Shown here: positions 17,666 through 27,500 of the stretch, piece after piece
How the letters are laid out: every line of letters begins with the position of its first letter
How positions within the stretch are numbered: position 1 is the stretch's first letter
NCBI GenBank assembly: GCA_022565695.1
Contig: JAIUME010000001.1
Coordinates: 558,001 to 622,000 of the forward strand
Direction: 5' to 3'
Length of the DNA: 64,000 nucleotides
Source of the DNA: Alcanivorax sp.
GTDB taxonomy: Bacteria; Pseudomonadota; Gammaproteobacteria; Pseudomonadales; Alcanivoracaceae
Position numbers and translations under genes: made by a program
Notes under the pieces: model-generated
Told to the model about the DNA's origin: nothing
What the model saw: only the letters and a program-made list of their open reading frames with translations
The model's database searches: none

Positions 17666-18097
17666 TCATGCTTCCTCTGGTCCGGGCAACACCAGCACCG
17701 GGCAGTTGGCGCTTTGGATAATCTGCTGAATCGTATCGCGCCGCAGCGGCCAGCGATGGTCGTGGCTGGTGAGCACGATGAGATCACTGCCGAGTTCATG
17801 GGCGCTATCCACGATGGCCGGGGCGGGAGCGCCTGCTGCTGCGATCGGCCGGACGTCGATGCCGGCCGGCACCAGACGGCGGATCAGCAGTGCCAGGGCA
17901 TGTTGTGCCTGATCCAGTTGCGTATCAGGGTCCCCCTCGGACAGGGCGGGGAAGAACGATATTCCGGTCTGGTCGGGCAGTACGGTAATCAGCGTCAGGC
18001 GGCCATTATCTGCTAACAGGCGCAAGGCGCTCTGCAATGCTGCCTGGCTTTCCTCGTCGTGGGTGGGGTCAACACCCACCAGTATGGACGCGTACAT
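17666..18097 (-). CDS. Universal stress protein (UspA family)
   Basis: A 143-residue protein with the Usp alpha/beta fold. It starts MYASILVGVDPTHDEE. Later stretches are LGSDLIVLTSHDHRWPLRRD and QIIQSANCPVLVLPG, which replace the usual GxxGxxG-S/T ATP loop with HDHRWPLRRDT, so ATP binding is uncertain. The start at 18095-18097 is fixed by GGAAGGAG upstream. It is divergent from the outer-membrane-protein gene at 18464 and convergent with the iron permease gene. Confidence 0.85.
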   Translation of the reverse strand: MYASILVGVDPTHDEESQAALQSALRLLADNGRLTLITVLPDQTGISFFPALSEGDPDTQLDQAQHALALLIRRLVPAGIDVRPIAAAGAPAPAIVDSAHELGSDLIVLTSHDHRWPLRRDTIQQIIQSANCPVLVLPGPEEA

Positions 18098-18463
18098 GGC
18101 GTCGCTCCTTCCCGGCAAAGGCTCAAGATATGTCCTGCCAGTCTGGCAGGTGATGCGGGGCAAGGTCTTGATCTGGGACAGCTCTTGATCCGGCTTCAGG
18201 CCGAACTCCGGCGGACAGGGGGTCTTGGCGCCATCCTTTGTCATTAGAGCCACTGAGAACCAGGACGCCTTTTCACGCAACTTTACATTTCAGTGACATT
18301 TCAGGGGTGTGAATGGTCACTAAGGCCCTGTTTGTGTAAACAACTGTTTGCCAGACTCCATGGTCTTCACGCGCTATCAGGTGTCAGTCGCGCGGTTGTG
18401 GTTGCCCGCCGCCAAGGCGAGGTTCGCCAACAACAAATAATAAAGAAACCGGAGTTGCTCATT
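18098..18463. other. Divergent regulatory region between usp and the first FadL-like gene
   Basis: A 366-bp gap without a gene. It holds a 7-bp hairpin CCTGCCA/TGGCAGG at 18134-18150 near usp, an 11-bp-period direct repeat of ACATTTCAG (18285-18293 and 18296-18304), and a PsrA-like palindrome at 18338-18350. Confidence 0.6.
18338..18350 (+). promoter_or_regulatory. PsrA-like operator
   Basis: AAAC-AACT-GTTTG fits the Pseudomonas PsrA fatty-acid-responsive motif (G/C)AAAC(N2-4)GTTT(G/C) except for the first base (T). It lies about 115 bp upstream of a FadL-like gene, a sensible target for a fatty-acid regulator. A single short match, so chance remains possible. Confidence 0.4.
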
Positions 18464-19834
18464 ATGTTTCCTCTCTCTCGATCCGCACGTTCCCCTGTAC
18501 TCTCACGTCTTGCTTGTGCCGGCCTGGCCTCCGGCGCGCTGTTCTGCGCGCCTCTGGCAACGGCCAACATGGGCAATATCGCTTCCACATATGGCGTGTT
18601 GCCGCAGGATCTGGCGTCTGCGCAGGCACTGTCTCTGTTCAATTCCCAGGTGTCTGCGACCTATTACAACCCGGCCTATCTGGCCCGCGATCCGCGCGGC
18701 GAGCTGACGCTGGGCCTGTTTCATGCCGAGCACGAGCTGCGCGTGAAAAGCCTGGGAGGCCCGGACCCGGTGATCCGGGAGGGCGGAGATGTGCTGGAGG
18801 ACGATCCGACCCAGCATGTACTGATCGGCATGAAGACCGATCTGACCTCTCTGACCCGCTACAACCGGCCTTTCTATCTTGGTTTCATGGCCGGTGTGGA
18901 GCGCTATGGCCGCGAGATGCTGGCGTTCGAGTCTGAAACCTCCGAGGAAGGGCAGTTCTTCAACTATGGTCGGCAGCCCCTGTTCCTGAATCTGGGGGGC
19001 GGTATGAACGTGTGGCGCGGCATTGATGTCGGTCTGACCGCGCGCATCACCCTGCATGCCAATGCCACCCTGAATACCTGGACCAATCTGGAGGGTGAAA
19101 CCAGCAATGAGTCGCTGTCGGTGGAAGCCAAGCCGGTACTGCGGCCGATTGCCGGTGTCAACGTACACTGGGGTGAGACCCTCTGCCCGGATCGCGACTG
19201 CTGGATGGACAATCTGGAAACGGCGCTGGTCTATCGGGGCTACTCCAATACCCGTACCAAGGTGGATGCGTTTGCCACGATCCCCGGCGTGGTGGGTGGC
19301 ATAGGTCTGCCGCTGTCGATCCAGACGCTGGATTCCTTCCAGCCAGAGGTGATTGCTGCCGGTGTCCAGTATCAATGGGGGCGGGCGCGGATCGGTGTCT
19401 CTGGCGAATGGCAGCGTTGGTCGCGCCTGGAAGATGAGTTTGAAAGCGACACCATCAAGGATCAGGCCAATCTGCGCTTCCGCGACACCATCATCCCTCG
19501 TGTGGGCGCCGAAGTGCGGCTCAATGATATGTTTTCCGTCACCACCGGCGTGGCCTATGAGAAGTCGCCCCTCGATAGTGACCGCTCACTTGATGTGAAC
19601 TACCTTGATAATGACCGGATCATCTTCGGGCTCGGGTTGACGGCCGAGCTTCGCGAAGCGCCGGTGCTGGCCTTCCCGGTGCGTGTGGATATCGGTTACC
19701 AGTACCACGGTCTGCGTGCCCGGGAGTTCGATCTCACCAGCAGTCAACAGGATGATCCGGGTACCCCGTACGAGAGGGTACGGGCAGAAGGCGATGTACA
19801 TGCTTTCGCCGGCTCGATAACGCTCAAGTTCTGA
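18464..19834 (+). CDS. FadL-like outer-membrane protein, copy 1
   Basis: A 456-residue predicted beta-barrel, most like the FadL/TodX transporters of fatty acids and hydrophobic compounds. It has a signal peptide (cleavage near residue 35, after LATA). An N-terminal plug-like segment follows, with ASAQALSLFNSQVSATYYNP. Many amphipathic strands follow, and it ends HAFAGSITLKF with the C-terminal Phe read by the BAM complex. It lacks a catalytic motif. A lipoprotein gene follows at 10 bp, and the same pair recurs at 23119-27766 with high similarity. Family placement in FadL is moderate; the substrate is unknown. Confidence 0.75.
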   Translation: MFPLSRSARSPVLSRLACAGLASGALFCAPLATANMGNIASTYGVLPQDLASAQALSLFNSQVSATYYNPAYLARDPRGELTLGLFHAEHELRVKSLGGPDPVIREGGDVLEDDPTQHVLIGMKTDLTSLTRYNRPFYLGFMAGVERYGREMLAFESETSEEGQFFNYGRQPLFLNLGGGMNVWRGIDVGLTARITLHANATLNTWTNLEGETSNESLSVEAKPVLRPIAGVNVHWGETLCPDRDCWMDNLETALVYRGYSNTRTKVDAFATIPGVVGGIGLPLSIQTLDSFQPEVIAAGVQYQWGRARIGVSGEWQRWSRLEDEFESDTIKDQANLRFRDTIIPRVGAEVRLNDMFSVTTGVAYEKSPLDSDRSLDVNYLDNDRIIFGLGLTAELREAPVLAFPVRVDIGYQYHGLRAREFDLTSSQQDDPGTPYERVRAEGDVHAFAGSITLKF

Positions 19835-19844
19835 GGAGAGCCTT

Positions 19845-22800
19845 ATGAAAACAATAACAGGCAAATCCATATTGATTCTCGGCCTGCTGGCGCTGCTCGC
19901 AGCCTGCGGCGGAGAAAAACAGACGACGCGCACCGACTGGGGTGACAGGCCCCGACTGGAATACAGCTTCCCCTACCACGGCCAGCCGGAAGTCTCGACA
20001 CGCGCGCCGGTGGTGCTGCGTTTTTCCCATCCGCTGACCGATACCGCGCCAGAGGACGCCGTGCAGTGGCTGGACGCGGACGACCAGCCGGTGCCCTTTA
20101 CGGCGACGACCACCGCAGATGGCCGCTCGCTGGTATTGACCGCAGCGACGGCGCTGCAGCCGGTCAGCGCATATCGCATCGAGCTTGGTGAACTGGACAG
20201 CGAGGGGCGCACGGTGCGCGTGCCGGATGCGCCGATTGATTTCCACACACGCGGTTTGCCCGCCGGGCCCCGGGAGTACCGGGCGCTACCTGGTGCATTC
20301 GAGATCACCCGGATGATCCCCGACGGCGAGATCCAGCCAGTGATGGACTTCTCGTCGTTCCGGTTGCAGTTCAGCCAGCCGTTGCGCCGTGACAGTGTCA
20401 ACTACGCGGCTGCGGGTTCTCTGGCACTGCTGGACAGCAATGATGATCTGGTGCCGGCGCGGGTTCTGGTGCAGGGCAGCTATCTCACCCTGGACCCGGT
20501 GGAGGACCTGACGCCAGGGGGCAGCTACACGCTGACCAGCGCTGGCGGGCTGGAAAGTCTGTATGGCGAGTCGCTGGCGCCGTTCAGCATGGCGTTGACG
20601 GCCAGTGATTCCGCGCCGCGGGAAACGCTGGTGCAGCGTGCCGCAGATTCCGAAGGCGGCACCATACTGTCGCCCCTCACCGGGATGCCGATCAACAATG
20701 TGCCGGTCAATGCACGCCTGCTGGGGGATCAGAGTAGCTCCCAGCTGCAGGGCGATGTGTTTGCCGAACTGGCCTATATCCCCAACTTCCCGGATGTATC
20801 GCCATTGCGCGTGGCGCGCGGTGCGCTGCTGGAAGGCTCGTCAGTGGAAGTGAATATTGCCGGCGAGGTGCCGGCAGGGTTCAGCTCCGGCGACATCGAA
20901 GTCCGCTTTATCAGCGATGCCATGGGCTATCTGATAGAAAACCCCTACACCTTGGCGGCGGAATCACCGCGCCACGTGCAGCTGTTTATGGATCTGGCCA
21001 TGACGGCGGAAAACCCCGAAGCCAATGGCGCCCTGAGCCAGGATCTGTTGCACGTGGAGCTGGCCGGTACCGCCTTTGTCGAGGACGGGCAGCTGGTGAT
21101 CAATGCAGTGGGCCTGGTGGAGCCGCAGGTGCTGGGGCTGGAGCAGGCTTGGGGTGTCCTGTCGTTCCGGTTGGCCTCCTATCATGACCAGCTGAACGCG
21201 CCGGACCCGGTGGAAGATACCGTGCCGCCGGCATTGCAGTCCTGGGTGCCCGCAGACTATGCCGCGTCTGCGCGCCCCGGTGACCCGGTGATCCTGAATT
21301 TCACCGAAGCACTGGATCCCGACAGCATCGAAGGTGCCGTGACCGTGGAGCGGGATGGTGCGCCGGTGGATGTCAGCTGGCATCTGGACGGCGCTTCGCT
21401 GGTGCTGGCGCCGCAAGGCGGTCTGCAATTCGGCAGTAGCTACAGCGTTGCCCTGTCAGACCAGATCACGGATGTCGCGGGCAACGCGCTGGCCCCCGAA
21501 TCCCTGTCCTTCGATATGGCGGAATATCATGGCGGCGGCAACCGGTCGCCCATTGCGCTGACCACCTATCCGGGGTACCCCTGCGCCATGCAGGACCCGA
21601 ATCTGGACGGTTCTCCCGGTGAGCATCAGGGGCGTTGTCGCGGCGGCGAGAGTGGGGATGACCGTCTGCCGGTGGAGCGTGTGCCGGCCGGGCGGGCTAT
21701 CTCTGTGCAGTTTTCCCAGAATATGTCGGCAGACAGCATTGTTCTGGGCGACACCTGCAATAGCGGCACCTTCCGGGTGGAGCGCCTGGATGCAGCGGGT
21801 AACTGTGTCGAGGCAGTGCCTGGCCAGCTCGAGGTGTCCCGACGCAGCCTGTCTTTCCAACCAGATAATGCTTGGGAGGAAGGAGAGCTCTACCGCTATG
21901 TACTGGCATCGAATCGGGATGCGGGGGCCGCCGATTGCGGCACACTGGCGATCTGTTCCGACTATGACTATCCGTTGCAGACCGAGCTGTTGCGTGGTGC
22001 CGGCGCCAGCGCAGGCGGTCGGGACATGATCAATCATTTCCGTGGCGGCAGTGCTACGGGGGATGTATTCCAGCAACTGGTGAACCTGCCTGCGTCGGAC
22101 ACCAATGCCAATTTTGTCATTGATCCCGGTGAAGCCAACCCGCAGCCCGATCCGGACAATCCGGGCTTCTACATCGTGCCGGATAATGCGGCGGAGTTGC
22201 GGGTGAACAACACCAGCGGCCTGCTGCTGGATGCCAATGTCGGTTGCGGTTTTACCGGTGGCGGCTACAGTCCTGGCAAACAGACCTGTAATGACGAGAA
22301 GTTTCTGTATATCACGGGTGGTCTGACGGCGGATGTCGGGGAGTACGACCCGGTCGAGGAAGCGGTGCGGGTGGATATCCGGCCAACGCTGATCATGACC
22401 ACCTCGATTGATGTGCATGCCGTGTTGTTTCTGCTCGTCCCGAGTCAGACGGTGATCCCGACCGGGCCGAAGGTCATGCGCATGCGTTACGAGGACAATG
22501 GCGCTGGCCAGCGCAATCAGCCGATCACCGGCTGGCTCTACGAAACGCCGGATGGGCCGCGCCTGCGCGCGACGCTGCAGCTTTACCTGGATGCGCCGAA
22601 TCTGGCGCCTGAGGTGATTGGGATCACCCTGACCCACGATCTTTACAGCTACCCGCTGACATTGAATGTGGATGGCCCGGTCAGCTTCCTGCCGGACGGA
22701 CGGATGACCATTCAGCAGACCAATATTGGTGGTCCGGCCGATATCGTGGCCTCCATCAGCCTGCTCGGGATCGGGGCGGCGGGGATGACGCTGCGGATTC

Positions 22801-22847
22801 CCGAGAACGGGCTTGATCTGACTTTCCTGGCTCGCCCGGTGAAATAG
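19845..22847 (+). CDS. Large Ig-like-domain outer-membrane lipoprotein, copy 1
   Basis: A 1000-residue lipoprotein (lipobox LAAC, next residue Gly, so outer-membrane sorting). The sequence holds SbsA/Big_5-type Ig-like domains, recognisable around residues 35-130 (VSTRAPVVLRFSHPLTD), about 165-255 (LQFSQPLRRDSV), and about 470-570 (ARPGDPVILNFTEALDPDS through ITDVAGNALAP). Another partial one follows near residue 615 (ISVQFSQNMSADS). The last part is beta-rich with no known domain. Cysteine pairs such as YPGYPCAMQ suggest disulphides. No enzyme motif is conserved with copy 2. Translationally close to the FadL-like gene (10 bp), so a surface partner of the barrel is inferred. Confidence 0.75.
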   Translation: MKTITGKSILILGLLALLAACGGEKQTTRTDWGDRPRLEYSFPYHGQPEVSTRAPVVLRFSHPLTDTAPEDAVQWLDADDQPVPFTATTTADGRSLVLTAATALQPVSAYRIELGELDSEGRTVRVPDAPIDFHTRGLPAGPREYRALPGAFEITRMIPDGEIQPVMDFSSFRLQFSQPLRRDSVNYAAAGSLALLDSNDDLVPARVLVQGSYLTLDPVEDLTPGGSYTLTSAGGLESLYGESLAPFSMALTASDSAPRETLVQRAADSEGGTILSPLTGMPINNVPVNARLLGDQSSSQLQGDVFAELAYIPNFPDVSPLRVARGALLEGSSVEVNIAGEVPAGFSSGDIEVRFISDAMGYLIENPYTLAAESPRHVQLFMDLAMTAENPEANGALSQDLLHVELAGTAFVEDGQLVINAVGLVEPQVLGLEQAWGVLSFRLASYHDQLNAPDPVEDTVPPALQSWVPADYAASARPGDPVILNFTEALDPDSIEGAVTVERDGAPVDVSWHLDGASLVLAPQGGLQFGSSYSVALSDQITDVAGNALAPESLSFDMAEYHGGGNRSPIALTTYPGYPCAMQDPNLDGSPGEHQGRCRGGESGDDRLPVERVPAGRAISVQFSQNMSADSIVLGDTCNSGTFRVERLDAAGNCVEAVPGQLEVSRRSLSFQPDNAWEEGELYRYVLASNRDAGAADCGTLAICSDYDYPLQTELLRGAGASAGGRDMINHFRGGSATGDVFQQLVNLPASDTNANFVIDPGEANPQPDPDNPGFYIVPDNAAELRVNNTSGLLLDANVGCGFTGGGYSPGKQTCNDEKFLYITGGLTADVGEYDPVEEAVRVDIRPTLIMTTSIDVHAVLFLLVPSQTVIPTGPKVMRMRYEDNGAGQRNQPITGWLYETPDGPRLRATLQLYLDAPNLAPEVIGITLTHDLYSYPLTLNVDGPVSFLPDGRMTIQQTNIGGPADIVASISLLGIGAAGMTLRIPENGLDLTFLARPVK

Positions 22848-22876
22848 CGCAGATAGGGCGGCCAAAAACGGAACCA

Positions 22877-22914
22877 GAGTGCCAGGCCGAGAGCCCGGCA
22901 CTCTCGCTGTTTTC
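22877..22914 (+). terminator. Probable terminator after the first OMP-lipoprotein pair
   Basis: Perfect 7-bp stem GAGTGCC/GGCACTC (22877-22883, 22897-22903) followed by a pyrimidine-rich tail TCGCTGTTTTCTCTC. It lies 30 bp after the stop. Confidence 0.55.
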
Positions 22915-23014
22915 TCTCTGGCCCGGTTTACACTCGTTTTCCCGGACGTAACATTATCACTACGCCGCTTAATAAACTCCCGCTGAACCCCTGACGGAAC
23001 TCTGTCACGCTCCC

Positions 23015-23024
23015 TTGCATGCAA
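23015..23024 (+). promoter_or_regulatory. Palindrome upstream of the second FadL-like gene
   Basis: TTGCATGCAA is a perfect 10-bp palindrome about 95 bp before the second outer-membrane-protein start. It could be part of an operator. The PsrA-like motif of the first copy is not found here. Confidence 0.3.
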
Positions 23025-23118
23025 GAATGCTAGTAGTGAGCGTGGGAGTGTGGCCAACGGCCAGAGCTCCACCTCTCCGGCGGCACGATCTGAATAATAA
23101 TCAAGCGGAGCGTCAATT

Positions 23119-24501
23119 ATGTCTTCTCTCCTTCGATTGCCTTCCATGGCGATTGCCCGAAGAACCCTGCGTATTGGTGCGCTGTCTGGCGCGATGTGCT
23201 GTGCCACCCTCGGCCTGACGGTATCAGGGGCTCACGCGAGCATGGGCAATACTGCTACCACCTTCGGCATTCTGCCGACAGACATTGCGTCGGCGCAGGC
23301 CCTGTCGCTGTTCAATACGCAGGTATCTGCCACCTACTACAACCCGGCTTTTCTGGTGCGTGATCCGCGCGGTGAACTGAGTGCTGGCTTGCTGCATGCA
23401 GAGCATGAGTTGCGGCTGGACAGCCAGGGCGGCCTCAACGCACCCACCCGCCGAGGCAGCGTGCTGGATGACACGCCCTCTCAGCAGGTGCTGATCGGTC
23501 TGAAGACGGATCTCTCCTCGGTGACAAAATATGACCGCCCGATGTACCTGGGCTTTATGGCTGGTGTGGAAAAATTCGGCCAGGAAATGCTGGCCTTTGA
23601 ATCCGAAACCTCCGATGAAGGGCAGTTCTTCAATTACGGTCGGCAGCCCCTGTTTCTGGTGATCGGCGGTGGTCTGAATATCTGGCGCGGCGTAGATGTG
23701 GGTGCGTCGGTGCGCGTCACGCTGCATGCTGATGCCACCCTCAACACCAACAGTAATCTGGCGGGGGATACCTCGCGCGAAAGCCTGAATGTATCGGCCA
23801 AGCCGGTGCTGCGTCCGATCCTTGGCGTCAACGTGAACTGGGGCGAGACATTTTGTGCCCAGACGCCGTGCTGGATGGAAAATCTGGATACCGCCATTGC
23901 CTACAAGGGCTACTCCAATACACGCACCAAAGTGAATGCCAATGCCACGATTCCCGGTGTGATTCCACAGCCCGGCCTTGATCTTGCGGTGCGCACGCTG
24001 GATTCATTCCAGCCGGAAGTGATCTCTGCTGGCGCGCAATATCAGTTGGGTCGCGCGCGATTGGGTGTCACGGGTGAATTCCAGCGCTGGTCGCGGCTGG
24101 AGCGAGAGTTCCAGGGCGACACCATCAAGAACGTGGCAGATCTGGAATTCCGGGACATCTTCATTCCACGGGTCGGGGTGGAGTACCAGCTCAACGACAT
24201 GTTGTCCGTCAGCTCAGGTCTGGCCTATGAGGTCTCGCCGCTGAAGAGCACACGCTCTGAAGATGTGAATTACCTGGATAACGACCGCATCATCCTCGGC
24301 CTGGGTGGCGCGCTGGAGATTGCCAATCCGCCCGTTCTGGCGTTCCCGCTGCGGCTGGATTTCGGCTACCAGTATCACCATCTGCGTGACCGGGATTTCA
24401 TTATCTCCGGCACTAACAGAAACGGCGACCCGTACGAAGAGCTGGTGACCACAGACGGTGATGTCCACGTCTTTGCCGGTTCGGTCACCATCAAATTCTG
24501 A
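23119..24501 (+). CDS. FadL-like outer-membrane protein, copy 2
   Basis: A 460-residue paralogue of the barrel at 18464, with the same order of segments: signal peptide (cleavage near residue 41, after GAHA), ASAQALSLFNTQVSATYYNP, EMLAFESETSDEGQFFNYGR, YKGYSNTRTKVNANATIPG, and the end HVFAGSVTIKF. Long stretches are identical between copies, so the duplication is clear, yet the signal peptides and loops differ, suggesting distinct roles. GCGGAG precedes the ATG. The partner lipoprotein begins 10 bp after the stop, exactly as in copy 1. Confidence 0.75.
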   Translation: MSSLLRLPSMAIARRTLRIGALSGAMCCATLGLTVSGAHASMGNTATTFGILPTDIASAQALSLFNTQVSATYYNPAFLVRDPRGELSAGLLHAEHELRLDSQGGLNAPTRRGSVLDDTPSQQVLIGLKTDLSSVTKYDRPMYLGFMAGVEKFGQEMLAFESETSDEGQFFNYGRQPLFLVIGGGLNIWRGVDVGASVRVTLHADATLNTNSNLAGDTSRESLNVSAKPVLRPILGVNVNWGETFCAQTPCWMENLDTAIAYKGYSNTRTKVNANATIPGVIPQPGLDLAVRTLDSFQPEVISAGAQYQLGRARLGVTGEFQRWSRLEREFQGDTIKNVADLEFRDIFIPRVGVEYQLNDMLSVSSGLAYEVSPLKSTRSEDVNYLDNDRIILGLGGALEIANPPVLAFPLRLDFGYQYHHLRDRDFIISGTNRNGDPYEELVTTDGDVHVFAGSVTIKF

Positions 24502-24511
24502 GGAGGGCGCC

Positions 24512-27500
24512 ATGAACAGCATTTACAGCCTTCGATCCGCGTTATTGATTATGGGTGTGGCAGCGCTCGCCGCCTGCGGTGGCAGTAGCCAGACGGTCAC
24601 GCCACCGGCGCCGGCGCAGTCGGTGTTCTACACTTATCCGGATGCGGAGCAGTCCGGTGTGTCCACCCGCATTCCCATCGTTGTGCGCTTCTCCGGCCCG
24701 GTTTCGGTGTCTGAAGCGGACATCACGCTGGATAGCGCCAGCGGCGAGCCTGTGCCGTTTTCGATGGAAACGGTGGGTGAGGGGCGCAGCGTTGTGGTCC
24801 GTCCGGCGCAGCAGTTGGCGTTCAATACCACCTATCAGTTAACCATGCCGGGCTTGCCCGGTGATGGCCTGAGCTTCACCACCGGGCCAGCGGAAAAAGG
24901 GCCCCGTGCCCAGCAGGCCAGCGCCGAGACATTCAGCATGACGCGTATGATCCCGGACGGTGATGTCCTGCCGGTGGTGGATTTTTCCTCCCTGCGGGTG
25001 CAGTTCAGTGAGCCTGTGGATACGCAGACCCTGGTCTATGGTGACAGTGTTGCCCTGCGCACTGCCTCAGGTGATCTGGTGGACGCCACGCTGTTGGCCA
25101 AGGGTCGTTACCTGACCATTGATCCAGTGGACAATCTTGCGGCCGGTGTGGCGCACACGCTGACGGTGAATGGTGCGGTGCGCAGCATCTATGACACAGC
25201 ACTGTCGTCGCCGGTTTCGCAGACATTTACCCCGATGGATTCGGGGCCCAATGAACTACTGGTGCTTGAGGCGCCTGCTTCCGGTGCACTGTCCCAGTTG
25301 ACCGGCCAGACCATCAACCTGGTGCCGGTGATCGCCGCCCTGCTGGGCGAGGAAACCGAATCGCAGCAGGGCGGGCTGGTGTTTTCCGAGCTCGCCTTCG
25401 TGCCCAATTTCCCTGATGTGACGCCTTTGCGGATTCGCAAGGGCGGTATGCTTATGGGTGATGAGCTGGTGGTTAACATCGGCGGTGTCGTGGATGCCGG
25501 CTTCAATTCCGGCACGGTGACGGTGGAGTTCATTTCTGACGCAGTGGGCTTCCTGCTGCCCAACCCCTACAGCAACAACCCGGCCGCGCCGCGCCATCTC
25601 CGCGTGCTGATGGACATCGCCATCGCCACCGGTGACCCGGAGGCCAATGCCGCGTTCAATCAGGATGTCATGCATCTTGAGCTGGTGGGGCAGGCTATCG
25701 TCGAGGATGGTCGTCTGGTGGCCGATGCACTGACCGTGGTGGAATCCGAGGTGCTGGGCGTAGAGACCGCCTTCGGCACCCTGAGCTTCCGCATGGAAGG
25801 TCTGCTGGATCAGGAAAATGCGCCCGGCCCGGTACCGGATACCCGTGAACTTGCCCTGCAATCCTGGATGCCTGGCAGCGATGTGCCGCCGTTCGAGAAC
25901 AATGTGGACAAGCAGCGCCCCGGCGATCCTGTGGTGCTCAATTTCACCAGGGCTCTGGATCGCAAGACCCTGGCGTTGGGAGAACCGGACCAGCGGCTGG
26001 CGGTGATCAGCAATGGCATGGATGTGCCTTTCACGGCCAGCGTGGATGGCGTGGCCGTGGTCATCAACGCGCCGCTGGCGTACGGGCAGAGTTACGACAT
26101 CGTTATCCAGGACGGCGTCACCGACATTGGCGGCAACCCGCTGGCGCCGCAAACACTCAGCTTTACCATGCCGGAGTATGTGCGTACCGACGCACCGCTG
26201 GCTTCTCCATTGGCGCTCAACGTGTACCCGGGCTACCCCTGCGCGCTGAACACCGCTGAGCGCAATCTGGACAGCGGCATCAGTGGCCGCTGCGACGGCG
26301 GCATGGCCAGTGACGACCTTTTGCCAGTGCCGTCGATGCCGGCCAACCGGGGCATTGAAGTGCGCTTTTCACAGGTGATGAACCCGGACAGTTTTGCGCT
26401 GGAACAGGACGGCGAGCCTGGCAGTGTGGTGGTCGAGCGCCTGAATGCTGACGGCAGCGCAGCGGGCCTGGTGGAAGGGCGTCTGGAAGTGCGAGCCCGG
26501 GACATGGTGTTCACGCCGGAGCAGCCCTGGGAAGAAGGCGAGCTGTATCGGTACACCTTGCGCTCCAACGGTGCCTCGCGCAGCAATGCCTGCACGCCAG
26601 GGCAGATGCTGTGTTCGGCGGATAACCTGCCGTTGCGCACACGGTTGCTGGCGCAGACGCCGGATGCAGCACCGACGCTGGATGGCGGTGGTCCGGACCT
26701 GGCCATTGTCTTCCGGGGTGCGCCGTCGGTGGACTGGGCACGTATCATCCTCAACAACCTGCCCACCGCTGACGTCAACAGCAACACCCTGCGTGATCCC
26801 GGCGAAGACAATGCCGTGGACAACCCGGAGCTGCGCAAGAACTCGGCGCGCATCGAAGTGGTGGGTGTCGGTGGCGTGGTCAATGAGGCCGAGCTGCAGT
26901 GCGGCCGCGACAATGCCGGTAATGAGTTGGAAGAGTGTTTCGTCTACCTCACCGGCGGAATCGACACTGACGTGGTCGGATTCTTCGACGCAGAAGCCGC
27001 TGAAGATATCGCGCGGACGCCGGTGCCGCCGGAAGTGATTGCTGCCGGTGGCGGGGTGCTGGTCTATCTCTACCCGACCTTGTTGCAGACCAGCAATGTG
27101 GTGGTGGATGCCACAGCCGCCATCGGGGATGCGCCCCCGGCGGATACCGGACCGATGACCATGCGTGTGCGCTATGCGTGTGATGCGCGCACCGCCGGTA
27201 CGCCGACGCCGCCTCACGCGGAGCCCATTCGCCAGTGCGAAGACGGCGAAGCGGGGCTGGTGGAAGGCTGGATCATCGAGGGCGACGGCAGGCCGAACTT
27301 CGTGGCGGCGCTGAATCTGTACATTGATTCACCGGCGCTGGACCCCCGGGTCAATATCCTGGCCCTGGAAACCCTGCCGGACGCGCTGGCGGATGCCATC
27401 GGCGTGGTGCCGGTGCTGGGTGACGTCGTGGGCGGCCTGTTGGGGCTGCTTGGTCCGATCACTGACCCGGTGCTGGGGACCGTGGGTGATGTGCTGGAAG

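Noticed and set aside
21988..22020. GASAG in lipoprotein copy 1 as a lipase GxSxG site
   Set aside because: The equivalent region of copy 2 has no such motif, and no alpha/beta-hydrolase elements surround it.
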